From: JAVVFH01 sp032250585
GTDB taxonomy: Bacteria > Pseudomonadota > Gammaproteobacteria > Xanthomonadales > SZUA-36
Assembly: GCA_032250585.1 (NCBI GenBank)
Contig: JAVVFH010000090.1
Span: 1 to 12,386 of the forward strand
Direction of reading: 5' to 3'
Length of the DNA: 12,386 nucleotides
In this document: piece by piece, positions 1 to 7,409 of the stretch
Layout of the letters: each line of letters begins with the position of its first letter
Numbering within the stretch: position 1 is the first letter of the stretch
Made by a program: the position numbers and the translations under genes
Notes under the pieces: generated by a model
Database searches by the model: none
What the model saw: only the letters and a program-made list of their open reading frames with translations
Told to the model about the DNA's origin: nothing

Positions 1-1455
1 CAATGCGTCACGCGCCGCTTGCGGCATTTCCGGCTCGAAGCGCCGCTCGATGCGCATGGTCTCGCGCAGGTCTTCGGTGCTCGGCCAGAAGCCAACCGCC
101 AGGCCCGCCAGGTAGGCGCTGCCGGCGGCGGTGGTTTCGATTTGCTGCGGCCGTTCCACGGCAACACCCAGGATGTCCGCCTGGAACTGCATCAAAAAAT
201 CGTTCGCTGCGGCACCGCCGTCGACGCGCAGCTGTTTCATCTCGATGCCGGAATCCATGGCCATGACCTGCGCGATGTCGCGTGACTGGTAGGCGATGGC
301 CTCCAGCGCGGCACGCGCGAAATGGGCCCGGCCGGTGCCGCGCGTGATGCCCAGCACGGCGGCGCGGACCTCCGCATCCCAGTAGGGCGCGCCGAGGCCG
401 GAAAAGGCCGGCACCAGGTAGACACCGCGGTTGTCCGCGAGCTCGCGGGCGAGGGCTTCCGTTTCGGCGGCGTCGTCGATGATGCCCAGTTCGTCGCGCA
501 GCCACTGCACGGTGGCCCCGGCGCAGAAGACCGAGCCTTCGAGCGCGTAGGCCGGTGCGCCAAATGCGTCGCAGCAGACGGTGGTCAACAAATTGTGTTG
601 GCTGATGGCATGCTCGGCGCCCATGTTCATCAGCATGAAACAGCCGGTGCCGTAAGTGTTCTTGGCCTGGCCGGGCTCCCAGCAGCCCTGCCCGTACAGA
701 GCCGCCTGCTGGTCGCCGGCGATGCCGGCCACCGGCACGCCGCCGGGGATGCCTTTGAAGGCGTCGATTTCCCCAAACACACCGGCGCTGGGCCGCACCT
801 CGGCCAGCATCGCCGGCGGGACGTTCAGCAGTTCGCAAAGCTGTGGGTCCCAGCGCTGCTTGTGGATGTCGTAGAGCAGAGTCCGGGATGCGTTGGTCGG
901 GTCGGTCCGGTGCAGCGCGCCGGCGGCCTGGCGGCCTCCGGTCAGCTTCCACAGCAGCCAGCTGTCGATGGTGCCGAAGGCCAGTTCGCCGTTCTCGGCA
1001 CGGTGCTGCAGCGCCGGGTCTTGGTCGAGAATCCAGCGGATCTTGCTGCCGGAAAGATAGGGGTCCAGCAGCAGGCCGGTGCGCTCGCGGAAGGTCGCTT
1101 CCAGGCCGTCGGCCTTGAGGCGTTCGCAGATCGGGGCGCTTTGGCGGCTTTGCCAGACGATCGCGGGGTAGACTGGCCGCCCCGTTTCGCGGTCCCAGAC
1201 CACGGTGGTTTCCCGCTGGTTGGTGATGCCGATCGCCGCCAGGTCCCGCTTGCCGACCCTGGCGGCTGCCAGCGCCTGCGCCATGACGCGCCGGCTGACC
1301 TGCCAGATCTCTTCCGGGTCATGCTCGACCCAGCCCGGCCGGGGATAATGCTGGGTGAATTCGCTGTAAGCGCGGCCGATCACCTTGCCGTCGTCGGAAA
1401 AGACCAGCGCGGTCGATCCGGTGGTTCCCTGGTCGATGGCGAGCACGGCGGACAT
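1..1455 (-). CDS. glpK: Glycerol kinase, C-terminal end cut by the window edge
   Basis: Phosphorylates glycerol with ATP to sn-glycerol-3-phosphate in the cytosol, feeding glycolysis and phospholipid synthesis. My reading of the minus strand gives 485 codons from ATG at 1455 with no stop; family members are about 495-505 residues, so only some 10-20 residues are missing. Visible are the phosphate-binding DQGTTGST (residues 8-15), GITNQRETTV (about 76-85), the FGGY-kinase signature YLSGSKIRWILDQ (133-145), GIAGDQQAALYGQ with the catalytic-base aspartate at about 248, and the nucleotide-binding DGGAAANDF (412-420). The start is fixed by the canonical N-terminus MSAVLAIDQGTT, although no good Shine-Dalgarno precedes it; a TATACT box lies 6 nt upstream. 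It sits 52 nt downstream of the aldo-keto reductase on the same strand, so co-transcription is likely. No GlpF or GlpD is in view. Confidence 0.96.
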   Translation of the reverse strand, partial: MSAVLAIDQGTTGSTALVFSDDGKVIGRAYSEFTQHYPRPGWVEHDPEEIWQVSRRVMAQALAAARVGKRDLAAIGITNQRETTVVWDRETGRPVYPAIVWQSRQSAPICERLKADGLEATFRERTGLLLDPYLSGSKIRWILDQDPALQHRAENGELAFGTIDSWLLWKLTGGRQAAGALHRTDPTNASRTLLYDIHKQRWDPQLCELLNVPPAMLAEVRPSAGVFGEIDAFKGIPGGVPVAGIAGDQQAALYGQGCWEPGQAKNTYGTGCFMLMNMGAEHAISQHNLLTTVCCDAFGAPAYALEGSVFCAGATVQWLRDELGIIDDAAETEALARELADNRGVYLVPAFSGLGAPYWDAEVRAAVLGITRGTGRAHFARAALEAIAYQSRDIAQVMAMDSGIEMKQLRVDGGAAANDFLMQFQADILGVAVERPQQIETTAAGSAYLAGLAVGFWPSTEDLRETMRIERRFEPEMPQAARDAL

Positions 1456-1461
1456 TTTCAG

Positions 1462-1467
1462 AGTATA
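1462..1467 (-). promoter_or_regulatory. Possible -10 box (TATACT) just before glpK
   Basis: The minus strand reads TATACT, five of six bases of the consensus, ending 6 nt before the glpK ATG. Transcription from here would begin at or beside the start codon and give a leaderless mRNA, which would fit the missing Shine-Dalgarno. No convincing -35 is seen in the GC-rich sequence upstream, so this may be chance. Confidence 0.2.
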
Positions 1468-1501
1468 GCCCGGATCGCCTGCCCGGCCCGCCGCCGAACG
1501 A

Positions 1502-1516
1502 TGGGCCTCAGGCCCA
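1502..1516 (-). other. Small perfect hairpin spanning the aldo-keto reductase stop codon
   Basis: TGGGCC and GGCCCA form a 6-bp GC-rich stem whose 3-nt loop is exactly the TGA stop of the aldo-keto reductase. No T-run follows in the transcript, so it does not read as an intrinsic terminator. It could stabilise an mRNA end or be chance in GC-rich DNA. Confidence 0.25.
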
Positions 1517-2473
1517 CAGCCAGGCGGTGGTGTACGGACTGCCGGGCGGACAGAAAAAATCGCCGGTAACAATCCGCTCCTGGCTGCCCGGCTCTTCGTT
1601 GTCCAGGGCGTTGATGGCGGCCATGTCCTCGTCGTCCAGTTCGAGCCCGGCCGCTTCGAAATTGGCCCGCAGGTGCTCGTCCCTGACGGCCTTCGGAATC
1701 ACCGACGTGCCGCGCTGGATGGCCCAGGAGATCAACACCTGGGCGGGGCCGAAATCGTGCTTCGAAGCAATTTTGCGGATCACGGGGTGCTCCAGCGGCC
1801 GGGGTTCGTCCGGGTTGCGCATCTCTTCGGGCCGGCCGCCGGAACCCAGCGGTGAGTAGGCCGTCAGCACGATGCCGTGGTTGCCGCACCATTGCAGCAG
1901 GTCTTTTTGCTGGAACAGCGGGTGCAATTCGATCTGGTTCACCGCCGGCATTTGCTGTCCGGCCTCGAGCAGTCGGTTGATTTTGCTTTCGGTGAAGTTG
2001 CTGACGCCGATGTTGCGGCACAGGCCCGCTTCCAGCACTTCTTCCATCCCGGCCCAGGTTGCGGCCAGCGGCGCCTCCTCCAGGCTCAGGTAATCTTCCG
2101 GTCCCGTTGGGAAGTCGATACCGGGTTTGAAAGCGATCGGCCAGTGCACCAGGTACAGGTCGAGGTAGTGGGTCTGCAGGTCGGCGAGTGTTTTTTCCAG
2201 CGCGGGTTTGACGTCGTCGCGCAGGTGATCGCTGTTCCAGAGTTTGGACGTGATCCAGAGTTCTTCGCGGCTGACCTCTCCGTCGCCGATGGCGGCGTTC
2301 AAGGCGGCGCCGATTTCGGCCTCGTTCCTGTAGGCCGGCGCACAGTCGAAGTGGCGGTAGCCGATGCGGATTGCCTCGCGCACGGCGCGGCCGACTTCTC
2401 CGGGCTCCGCTTGCCAGGTGCCCAGGCCGAGTGCCGGCATGTGGTCGCCGCTCTGGAGTTCATAGCTTTTCAT
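1508..2473 (-). CDS. Aldo-keto reductase (NAD(P)H-dependent)
   Basis: Soluble (alpha/beta)8-barrel oxidoreductase of the aldo-keto reductase superfamily, interconverting aldehydes or ketones and alcohols with NADPH or NADH. Its 321 residues match the usual 280-330. The catalytic tetrad is intact: Asp43 and Tyr48 in DCAPAY, Lys77 in TSKLWN, and His110 in LVHWP. Further landmarks are GVSNF (156-160), NQIELHP (179-185), TAYSPLGSG (204-212) and the cofactor phosphate-binding IPKAVRDEHLRANFE (259-273). The start is supported by AGGA 8 nt upstream of the ATG. The gene overlaps a possible 42-residue ORF by 14 nt at its 5' end and precedes glpK, so a C3 substrate such as glyceraldehyde or dihydroxyacetone is a reasonable guess. 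The substrate cannot be read from sequence. Confidence 0.93.
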   Translation of the reverse strand: MKSYELQSGDHMPALGLGTWQAEPGEVGRAVREAIRIGYRHFDCAPAYRNEAEIGAALNAAIGDGEVSREELWITSKLWNSDHLRDDVKPALEKTLADLQTHYLDLYLVHWPIAFKPGIDFPTGPEDYLSLEEAPLAATWAGMEEVLEAGLCRNIGVSNFTESKINRLLEAGQQMPAVNQIELHPLFQQKDLLQWCGNHGIVLTAYSPLGSGGRPEEMRNPDEPRPLEHPVIRKIASKHDFGPAQVLISWAIQRGTSVIPKAVRDEHLRANFEAAGLELDDEDMAAINALDNEEPGSQERIVTGDFFCPPGSPYTTAWLWA

Positions 2474-2588
2474 TGGGTTTTTCCTGCTGTGTCGGGTTTC
2501 GAAAAAGGGTGGCCGCTGTCCGGGGCCGCCCCCTCGTGGCGAGGGTGATCAGGGCGAGAGTCGTCAGACCTGAAATGAAATTCTTCAT
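2460..2588 (-). CDS. Possible 42-residue hydrophobic peptide upstream of the aldo-keto reductase
   Basis: ATG at 2588 has a near-ideal Shine-Dalgarno, AGGAGGAG at 2597-2604 with 8 nt spacing, the strongest in the window. The peptide begins MKNFISGLTTLALITLATRG: one lysine, then a short hydrophobic stretch (residues 4-17), then a basic polar tail. It resembles a short signal peptide or membrane segment but lacks a lipobox, and I recognise no family. Its TGA at 2460-2462 overlaps the aldo-keto reductase start by 14 nt, and the aldo-keto reductase ribosome site lies inside it, so it could act as a translational-coupling leader. It could also be the surviving 5' end of a decayed secreted or membrane protein gene. 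Confidence 0.4.
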   Translation of the reverse strand: MKNFISGLTTLALITLATRGRPRTAATLFRNPTQQEKPNEKL

Positions 2589-2784
2589 GGTTGCTGCTCC
2601 TCCTGTCGGTTTGGATGCGGTCACGGTCGGCCCATCCCGATTGGGGTTAATCACTGCTTATTATAGCCGGCACGGCGGACTTGATTAGCGCAAGGGGGGA
2701 CACCACCTGTCAGGGGTTCCGGAATGTATTTGCAGCCGCTACGGAGATGTGATCAAACCGGTATTTTTGCCGAGGAATGTGTCA
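2589..2784. other. Divergent intergenic region
   Basis: This 196-nt stretch separates the minus-strand aldo-keto reductase unit from the plus-strand peptidase. It holds the strong Shine-Dalgarno of the small ORF and the minus-strand TATAAT. For the peptidase I see its ribosome site (GAGGA, 8 nt before ATG 2785) but no convincing plus-strand promoter. No tRNA or clear riboswitch is visible. Confidence 0.5.
2660..2665 (-). promoter_or_regulatory. Candidate -10 box (TATAAT) for the small ORF / aldo-keto reductase / glpK unit
   Basis: The minus strand reads an exact TATAAT in a non-coding stretch, about 70 nt before the 42-residue ORF. The best -35, TAATCA at 16 nt spacing, matches only three of six consensus bases. 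Placement upstream of three same-strand genes supports it; activator help might be needed. Confidence 0.45.
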
Positions 2785-4938
2785 ATGAATCGAATCCGCC
2801 TGGTTTTACCCCTTTCCGCGCTGCTCATCGGCTGCTCGGAGCCGCCGCCCCCTGCGGAAAGCGCGCAATGGACTTACCCGGAGACTGCAAAAGGCGATCG
2901 AGTGGACAACTATCATGGCACCGAAGTGGCCGACCCCTACCGCTGGCTGGAAGCGGACGTGCGCGAAAGCGAGGCGGTCGCCCAGTGGGTGAAAGAGCAG
3001 AACGAAGTGACGTTCGCGTACCTGGAAGCCCTGCCGGAGCGTGCGGCCATTGCCGGGCGCATGCGCGAGCTTTGGGATTACGAACGCTATTCCGTGCCGG
3101 TCCGCAAGGGCGGGCGTTATTTCTACGCTTACAACGACGGACTGCAAAACCAGGAGGTGATCTACACGCAGGCCGATCTCGACGCCGAGCCGGAACGGCT
3201 GATCGACCCCAACGGCTGGTCCGGGGACGGCACCGTCGCACTGGCCTCGTACTACCCCAGCCCGGACGGCTGCCACGTGGCTTACCTGGTCCAGGACGGT
3301 GGCTCCGACTGGCGCGTCGCCCGCGTGCTGGACGTTGCCAGCGGCGAGACGCTGGACGATCGGCTGGAATGGCTCAAGTTCACCGGCCTTGCCTGGGTCC
3401 ATGACGGCTCCGGCTTCTACTACAGCCGTTACCCGGCGACCGCCGAGGAAGACAAATTCCAGTCGCTCAACAAGAACATGAGCGTTTATTTCCATCGCCT
3501 GGGCACCGCCCAGGACGAGGACGAGCTGATTTACGCCCGCCCCGACCATCCCGAGTGGGGCCCGATGGCCGATGTGACCGAAGACGGCAGGCACCTGGTC
3601 ATCACCATCATGGTCGGCACCGACGCGCGTTATTCGATCGTGCACCAGGATCTGGGCGACCCGGATTCCGAGCCGGTGATGCTCATCGAGGGCTTCGATT
3701 ATGACTACAGTCTGGTCGGCAGCGTCGGCGACGAACTATACTTTCGCACCAACAACGGCGCGCCGCGCAACCGGGTCATCGCGATCGACGTCGGCCGCCC
3801 GGCCGAGGAGCATTGGCGCGAAGTGATTCCCGAAAGCGCGGACGTGCTCGACCAGGTGGGCCTGGTCGGCGGCCGACTGGTCGCCGGCTACATGCGCGAC
3901 GCCCGCTCGGTGGTGAAAATCCTCGACCTGGAAGGCAAAGAAACGGGCTCGGTGCCGCTGCCCGGCATCGGCACGGCCGAGGGTTTCGAGGGTTCGCCGG
4001 ATTCGCCGGAGACCTTCTTCAGTTATGCCAGTTTCAACACGCCGGCCACCATCAGTCGGCTGGACGTGCGAAGCGGCGAGGTCGAAGAGTTCAAGGCCCC
4101 GGACATCGCATTCGACCCCGACGATTATGTCGTCGAACAGGTTTTCTACGAATCGAAAGACGGCACCCGCGTGCCCATGTTCATCTCGCATCACAAGAAC
4201 ATCGAGCCGAACGGCGCGCGCCCGACTCTGCTGTACGGATACGGTGGCTTCAACGTATCCCTGCAGCCCTCGTTCTCTCCTACCCGTCTGGCCTGGATGG
4301 AAATGGGTGGTGTCTACGCGGTGGCCAACCTGCGCGGCGGCGGCGAGTACGGCCGGGCCTGGCACAAGGCGGGCACGAAGCTGAACAAGCAGAACGTTTT
4401 CGACGACTTCATCGCGGCCGCCGAGCACCTGATCGGGCAGGGTTGGACGAAGCCGGAAAAGCTGGCCATTTTCGGCGGCAGCAACGGCGGCCTGCTGGTC
4501 GGCGCGGTGCTCAACCAGCGCCCCGACCTGTTCGGCGCTGCGATCGCGGCGGTCGGGGTGATGGACATGCTGCGCTTCCACAAATTCACGGCCGGGCGTT
4601 TCTGGACCGACGATTACGGCTCCGCGGATGACCCGCGGGAATTCGCCGCCCTGTACGCCTACTCGCCGTATCACAACGTGCAGCCGGGGGCCGATTATCC
4701 CGCCGTGATGGTGACCACCGCCGACACCGACGACCGCGTGGTGCCCGGCCACAGCTTCAAATACGCGGCGGCTCTGCAGGCCGCGCAGGGCGGCGAGGCG
4801 CCGATCCTGATCCGCATCGAAACCCGTGCCGGCCACGGCGCCGGCGTGCCCACCGAAAAAGTCATCGCAGACTACGCGGACCGCTGGGCCTTCCTGGCCC
4901 GCAACCTGGACATGGATTTGCCGGCTACCCTGCCGTGA
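2785..4938 (+). CDS. Prolyl oligopeptidase family (S9A) serine peptidase, lipoprotein
   Basis: A 717-residue S9A enzyme that cleaves short peptides, typically after proline; the family size is about 700. The start is ATG 2785, preceded by GAGGA at 8 nt; it gives a lipoprotein signal with lipobox LIGC and Cys17. A GTG at 2749 would add 12 residues but spoil the signal peptide. Ser at +2 argues for the outer membrane by the Lol rule. The N-terminal ADPYRWLE (about 49-56) starts the mature enzyme, a seven-bladed propeller follows, and the C-terminal hydrolase carries YGYGGFNVS, NLRGGGEYG, the nucleophile Ser566 in GGSNGG, Asp649 in DDRV and His684 in AGHGAG. All triad residues are present. A role in periplasmic peptide use is inferred. 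It stands alone, about 90 nt before the TerB/J gene. Confidence 0.95.
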   Translation: MNRIRLVLPLSALLIGCSEPPPPAESAQWTYPETAKGDRVDNYHGTEVADPYRWLEADVRESEAVAQWVKEQNEVTFAYLEALPERAAIAGRMRELWDYERYSVPVRKGGRYFYAYNDGLQNQEVIYTQADLDAEPERLIDPNGWSGDGTVALASYYPSPDGCHVAYLVQDGGSDWRVARVLDVASGETLDDRLEWLKFTGLAWVHDGSGFYYSRYPATAEEDKFQSLNKNMSVYFHRLGTAQDEDELIYARPDHPEWGPMADVTEDGRHLVITIMVGTDARYSIVHQDLGDPDSEPVMLIEGFDYDYSLVGSVGDELYFRTNNGAPRNRVIAIDVGRPAEEHWREVIPESADVLDQVGLVGGRLVAGYMRDARSVVKILDLEGKETGSVPLPGIGTAEGFEGSPDSPETFFSYASFNTPATISRLDVRSGEVEEFKAPDIAFDPDDYVVEQVFYESKDGTRVPMFISHHKNIEPNGARPTLLYGYGGFNVSLQPSFSPTRLAWMEMGGVYAVANLRGGGEYGRAWHKAGTKLNKQNVFDDFIAAAEHLIGQGWTKPEKLAIFGGSNGGLLVGAVLNQRPDLFGAAIAAVGVMDMLRFHKFTAGRFWTDDYGSADDPREFAALYAYSPYHNVQPGADYPAVMVTTADTDDRVVPGHSFKYAAALQAAQGGEAPILIRIETRAGHGAGVPTEKVIADYADRWAFLARNLDMDLPATLP

Positions 4939-4982
4939 GGTTAAGCGTGCCGGTGCGAAGCGAGACCGCGCGCCGCTGCGGA

Positions 4983-4991
4983 TGGTATTCT
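4983..4991 (+). promoter_or_regulatory. Candidate extended -10 promoter of the TerB/J operon
   Basis: TGG followed by TATTCT gives a TGn-extended -10 element about 40 nt before the ATG at 5030; the -35 position carries no recognisable hexamer, as is usual for extended -10 promoters. No terminator is evident between the peptidase stop and this site, so read-through from the peptidase is also possible. Confidence 0.35.
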
Positions 4992-5029
4992 GAAGAAAAC
5001 TGGCAAGCGGTGCGGCGATCGGGACGACG

Positions 5030-5779
5030 ATGTCTTTTGGAAACCTGAAACTGGGTGGTGTTTCGCTGAACGAAAAAGAACGGCTGGCCAGCAGCGTCAA
5101 ACTGCTGCTTCTGTGGGTGGCCGCCAGCGACGGCAAAGTCGAGGAGTCGGAGTTGGAATTCGCCGCTTCGAAGTTCCCCGAGGCCAGCGAGAAAATCACC
5201 ACCGGGGACCTGCTGGATGTCATACGCAGCTCGGACCTCCGAAGCCTCGAGGTGGCGATCCGCACCGTGGCTGGCGAAAGCCGGGAACTGCGCACGGCCT
5301 TTCTCGACATGGCCATCACGATGTCGATGGCTGACCGCCGGATCGCCATCACCGAAAATCATATTTTGCGTTTCTATGCCGATGCCTTTTACCTGGGTAT
5401 CGGCATTCTGGAAAAACGCTTCCGGGCCATTTGCGGCTCGGCTCTTGCCGAGCCCGGTGATCCGGGCAGTGCAGCCTGGTGGCATGAGCTGGCTGAGAGC
5501 GGCGATGAGGAAGATCCGGCGGGTGTAGCCCGCGCGGTCTCGGAAGACCGGCAATCGGCAGGCGCGTCGCCCCCGCCCATGAGTTCAGAACAGGCGCGTG
5601 CCGTGCTGGGACTGGACTCGTTCGCCACGCAGACCGAGATCGAGCGCGCTTACCAGGAATTGTCCGCGATCTTCCACCTCGACCGCGTCGAAGCCATGGG
5701 CGAGGCCGCCGTCGCCGTGGCTCAAGAACGCTCCGACAAGATTCAGCAGGCCTATCGCCTGCTGCGCGAGCCCGTTTAA
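5030..5779 (+). CDS. TerB-domain protein with C-terminal J-like domain (HPD replaced by HLD)
   Basis: A 249-residue cytosolic protein. Residues about 16-125 form an all-helical TerB (tellurite-resistance B/DjlA-type) domain, shown by LLLLWVAASDGKVEESELE and the second acidic repeat ADRRIAITENHILRFYADAF. A Gly/Ser/Pro-rich linker (about 140-185) leads to a J-like domain (188-249): ARAVLGLDSFATQTEIERAY, then FHLDRV, then SDKIQQAYRLLRE. The order TerB then J resembles DjlA, but there is no N-terminal membrane segment. The HPD triplet that J proteins need to stimulate DnaK ATPase reads His216-Leu217-Asp218, so normal DnaK activation is doubtful. The Shine-Dalgarno (GGGA) is weak. The stop is 2 nt before the next gene, which also has a J-like fold. 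Function unknown; a scaffold or chaperone-adaptor role is inference. Confidence 0.85.
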   Translation: MSFGNLKLGGVSLNEKERLASSVKLLLLWVAASDGKVEESELEFAASKFPEASEKITTGDLLDVIRSSDLRSLEVAIRTVAGESRELRTAFLDMAITMSMADRRIAITENHILRFYADAFYLGIGILEKRFRAICGSALAEPGDPGSAAWWHELAESGDEEDPAGVARAVSEDRQSAGASPPPMSSEQARAVLGLDSFATQTEIERAYQELSAIFHLDRVEAMGEAAVAVAQERSDKIQQAYRLLREPV

Positions 5780-5781
5780 AT

Positions 5782-6231
5782 ATGAAAGACCTCTACGCCC
5801 GCCTCAAAATCGACAAGAGCGCCGACCGGCAGCAACTGGCGGCAATCCTGAAGGGCCGGCCGGAATGGAGCGAACACGCAGCGGTGCTGCTCAACGACGA
5901 AAAACGCGCGCTCTACGACCGAACGCACAGCACGCTGAAAACCATCGGCCAGTTGCGGCAGCGCCTGGACCTGAACTCCGGCGGTTCCTGGTTCACGGAG
6001 CATTATCCCGATTTTGCAGCCGGTTTCAGGGCGGCGCCGGCGCCGCGACAATCCGGCCCTGAGGCCTCCGTCGCCGCAGAGCAAAAGCCAGGTAGTGATA
6101 TCCCCCAGGACCAGGCGCCCGAAACACCTGCCAAATCCCGTTCCCGGCGCTTGACACCCTGGCTCCTGGTGGTCATCAGCGTGCTGCTGATCGCCTTGCT
6201 GCTGGCCGCGTTCTACATTGCCTGGTGGTGA
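5782..6231 (+). CDS. Tail-anchored protein with reduced J-like domain
   Basis: A 149-residue protein. The N-terminus (DLYARLKIDKSADRQQL, about 3-19) looks like J-domain helix I and the start of helix II. The HPD loop is absent, and LLNDEKRALYDRT (36-48) is a clear match to J-domain helices III-IV. A proline/alanine-rich linker (about 83-118) and a basic patch (KSRSRR) precede one hydrophobic segment, about 126-147, that ends the protein. The expected topology is tail-anchored in the inner membrane with the J-like part in the cytoplasm. The start lies 2 nt after the preceding stop, so translational coupling is likely; its TGA overlaps the Shine-Dalgarno region of the Kelch gene. With no HPD it should not activate DnaK by itself. 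It may pair with the TerB/J protein. Confidence 0.8.
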   Translation: MKDLYARLKIDKSADRQQLAAILKGRPEWSEHAAVLLNDEKRALYDRTHSTLKTIGQLRQRLDLNSGGSWFTEHYPDFAAGFRAAPAPRQSGPEASVAAEQKPGSDIPQDQAPETPAKSRSRRLTPWLLVVISVLLIALLLAAFYIAWW

Positions 6232-6239
6232 GGAGCGAG

Positions 6240-7328
6240 ATGTTCGCGGGTCGCTGGCGCCGGTTGCTTTGCGTGCTGGTGCTGCTCGCCTCGGGCCCCG
6301 CTGCCGCGTTGCCACCGCCGCTGCCGGAGCCGCGCTCGAACAACCCGGTCGCCCGGGTCGGCGACGCGGGCCGGGCGCTGTGGTTTACCGGCCTCGGGCT
6401 GTCGGCTGGCAAGAGCTGGCGTGACCTGCGCTCCGACGGCTGGATTTACCGGGAAGGCATCGACGAGCAGTGGCAGCCTGTGCCGGGCTTGCCCGAGTTT
6501 GAAGGCCTGGCGGGGCGTTTGGGCAGCCATGCGGTGGTGGTCGACGATGCCGTGCACGTCATCGGCGGGTACACGGTGGCTGCCGATCATTCGGAACGAT
6601 CGACCCCGGGCATCTACCGTCTCCGGCTCGAGCCCTCGGCGTCCTGGCAACGCGTTGCCGGCATGCCGGTGCCGGTCGACGATGCCGTGGCGCTGGTTTA
6701 CCGCAATCGCTTCGTGTACTTGCTTAGTGGCTGGAGCAACACCGGCAACGTCAACCTGGTGCAGGTCTGGGACAGCCGGAACAATACCTGGCAGCAAGCC
6801 GAGCCCTGGCCGGGCAAGCCGGTTTTCGGCCACGCCGGCGGCATCGTCGGCAACCGGCTGGCGGTCTGCGGCGGCGCCTGGGTCGACTATCCGGCCGACG
6901 GGCCGCGGCGGTTCCTTGAAAGCGACGAGTGCTGGCTGGCGAGCATCCGCGAAGACGACATCAGGCGGCTGGACTGGAAGCCGCTGCCGCCGATGCCCGG
7001 AGGTCCGCGCTACCGTGCCGGAGCGCGCGGCCTGACGCGGGACGGTACGCCGCTGGTGGTTTTTGCCGGCGGTGCCGACCGCCCTTACAACTACGACGGC
7101 CAGGGCTACGACGGCGAAGAGGCGAATGCGCTGGCAACGGTGGTGAGCGTCAACCCCGAAAGCGGCCAATGGCACTGCCATGCGCCCATGCCGGAGCCGG
7201 GCATGGACTATCGCGGACTGCTCGCAAGCGACACCACCCTGATCCTGATCGGCGGCATGGACGGCCAGCGCAAGGTCACCTCGCAGCTCAGGCAATGGCA
7301 GCTTTCGGCTCCGGTTCCTTGCCGATGA
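6240..7328 (+). CDS. Exported Kelch-repeat beta-propeller protein
   Basis: A 362-residue protein. ATG 6240 is chosen because AGGAG lies 4 nt upstream and it yields a good signal peptide (MFAGRWRRLLCVLVLLASG, cleavage likely after Ala23); in-frame GTGs at 6225 and 6228 are less likely. Kelch-type strands ending in Gly-Gly or similar recur: AVHVIGGY, FVYLLSGW, RLAVCGGAW, PLVVFAGGAD and TLILIGGMD, each with trailing Trp-containing strands (for example NTWQQAEPW), consistent with five or six blades. A related periplasmic Kelch enzyme is the sialic acid epimerase NanM, but I see no sialic acid genes here and do not assign that function. Four cysteines in the mature part might form disulfides. It is the last gene of the TerB/J operon, suggesting the three products work across the inner membrane. 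Confidence 0.85.
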   Translation: MFAGRWRRLLCVLVLLASGPAAALPPPLPEPRSNNPVARVGDAGRALWFTGLGLSAGKSWRDLRSDGWIYREGIDEQWQPVPGLPEFEGLAGRLGSHAVVVDDAVHVIGGYTVAADHSERSTPGIYRLRLEPSASWQRVAGMPVPVDDAVALVYRNRFVYLLSGWSNTGNVNLVQVWDSRNNTWQQAEPWPGKPVFGHAGGIVGNRLAVCGGAWVDYPADGPRRFLESDECWLASIREDDIRRLDWKPLPPMPGGPRYRAGARGLTRDGTPLVVFAGGADRPYNYDGQGYDGEEANALATVVSVNPESGQWHCHAPMPEPGMDYRGLLASDTTLILIGGMDGQRKVTSQLRQWQLSAPVPCR

Positions 7329-7335
7329 GCCGGAT

Positions 7336-7382
7336 GCAGGGCGGGATCAGTTCATGTCCGGAACACCCGCCTGCTTCCCCTT
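7336..7382 (+). terminator. Possible intrinsic terminator after the Kelch gene
   Basis: GCAGGGCGGG (7336-7345) pairs with CCCGCCTGC (7366-7374) with one bulged G; the loop is about 20 nt, and a mixed T/C tract (TTCCCCTT) follows. It lies 8 nt past the Kelch stop and before the convergent GcvT-like gene. The long loop and the broken T-run make it a weak candidate. Confidence 0.35.
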
Positions 7383-7409
7383 GAACGGCTCCGGCGTCGG
7401 CGCCAACCG

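Noticed and set aside
322..1569. A 415-codon open frame on the plus strand opposite glpK
   Set aside because: It is the complement of a well-conserved glycerol kinase and shows no domain or ribosome site.
3736..5352. A 538-codon open frame on the minus strand opposite the S9 peptidase and TerB gene
   Set aside because: It is antisense to two clear genes, is rich in Arg/Gly/His/Val with no recognisable domain, and its length is explained by GC-rich third positions of the true genes.
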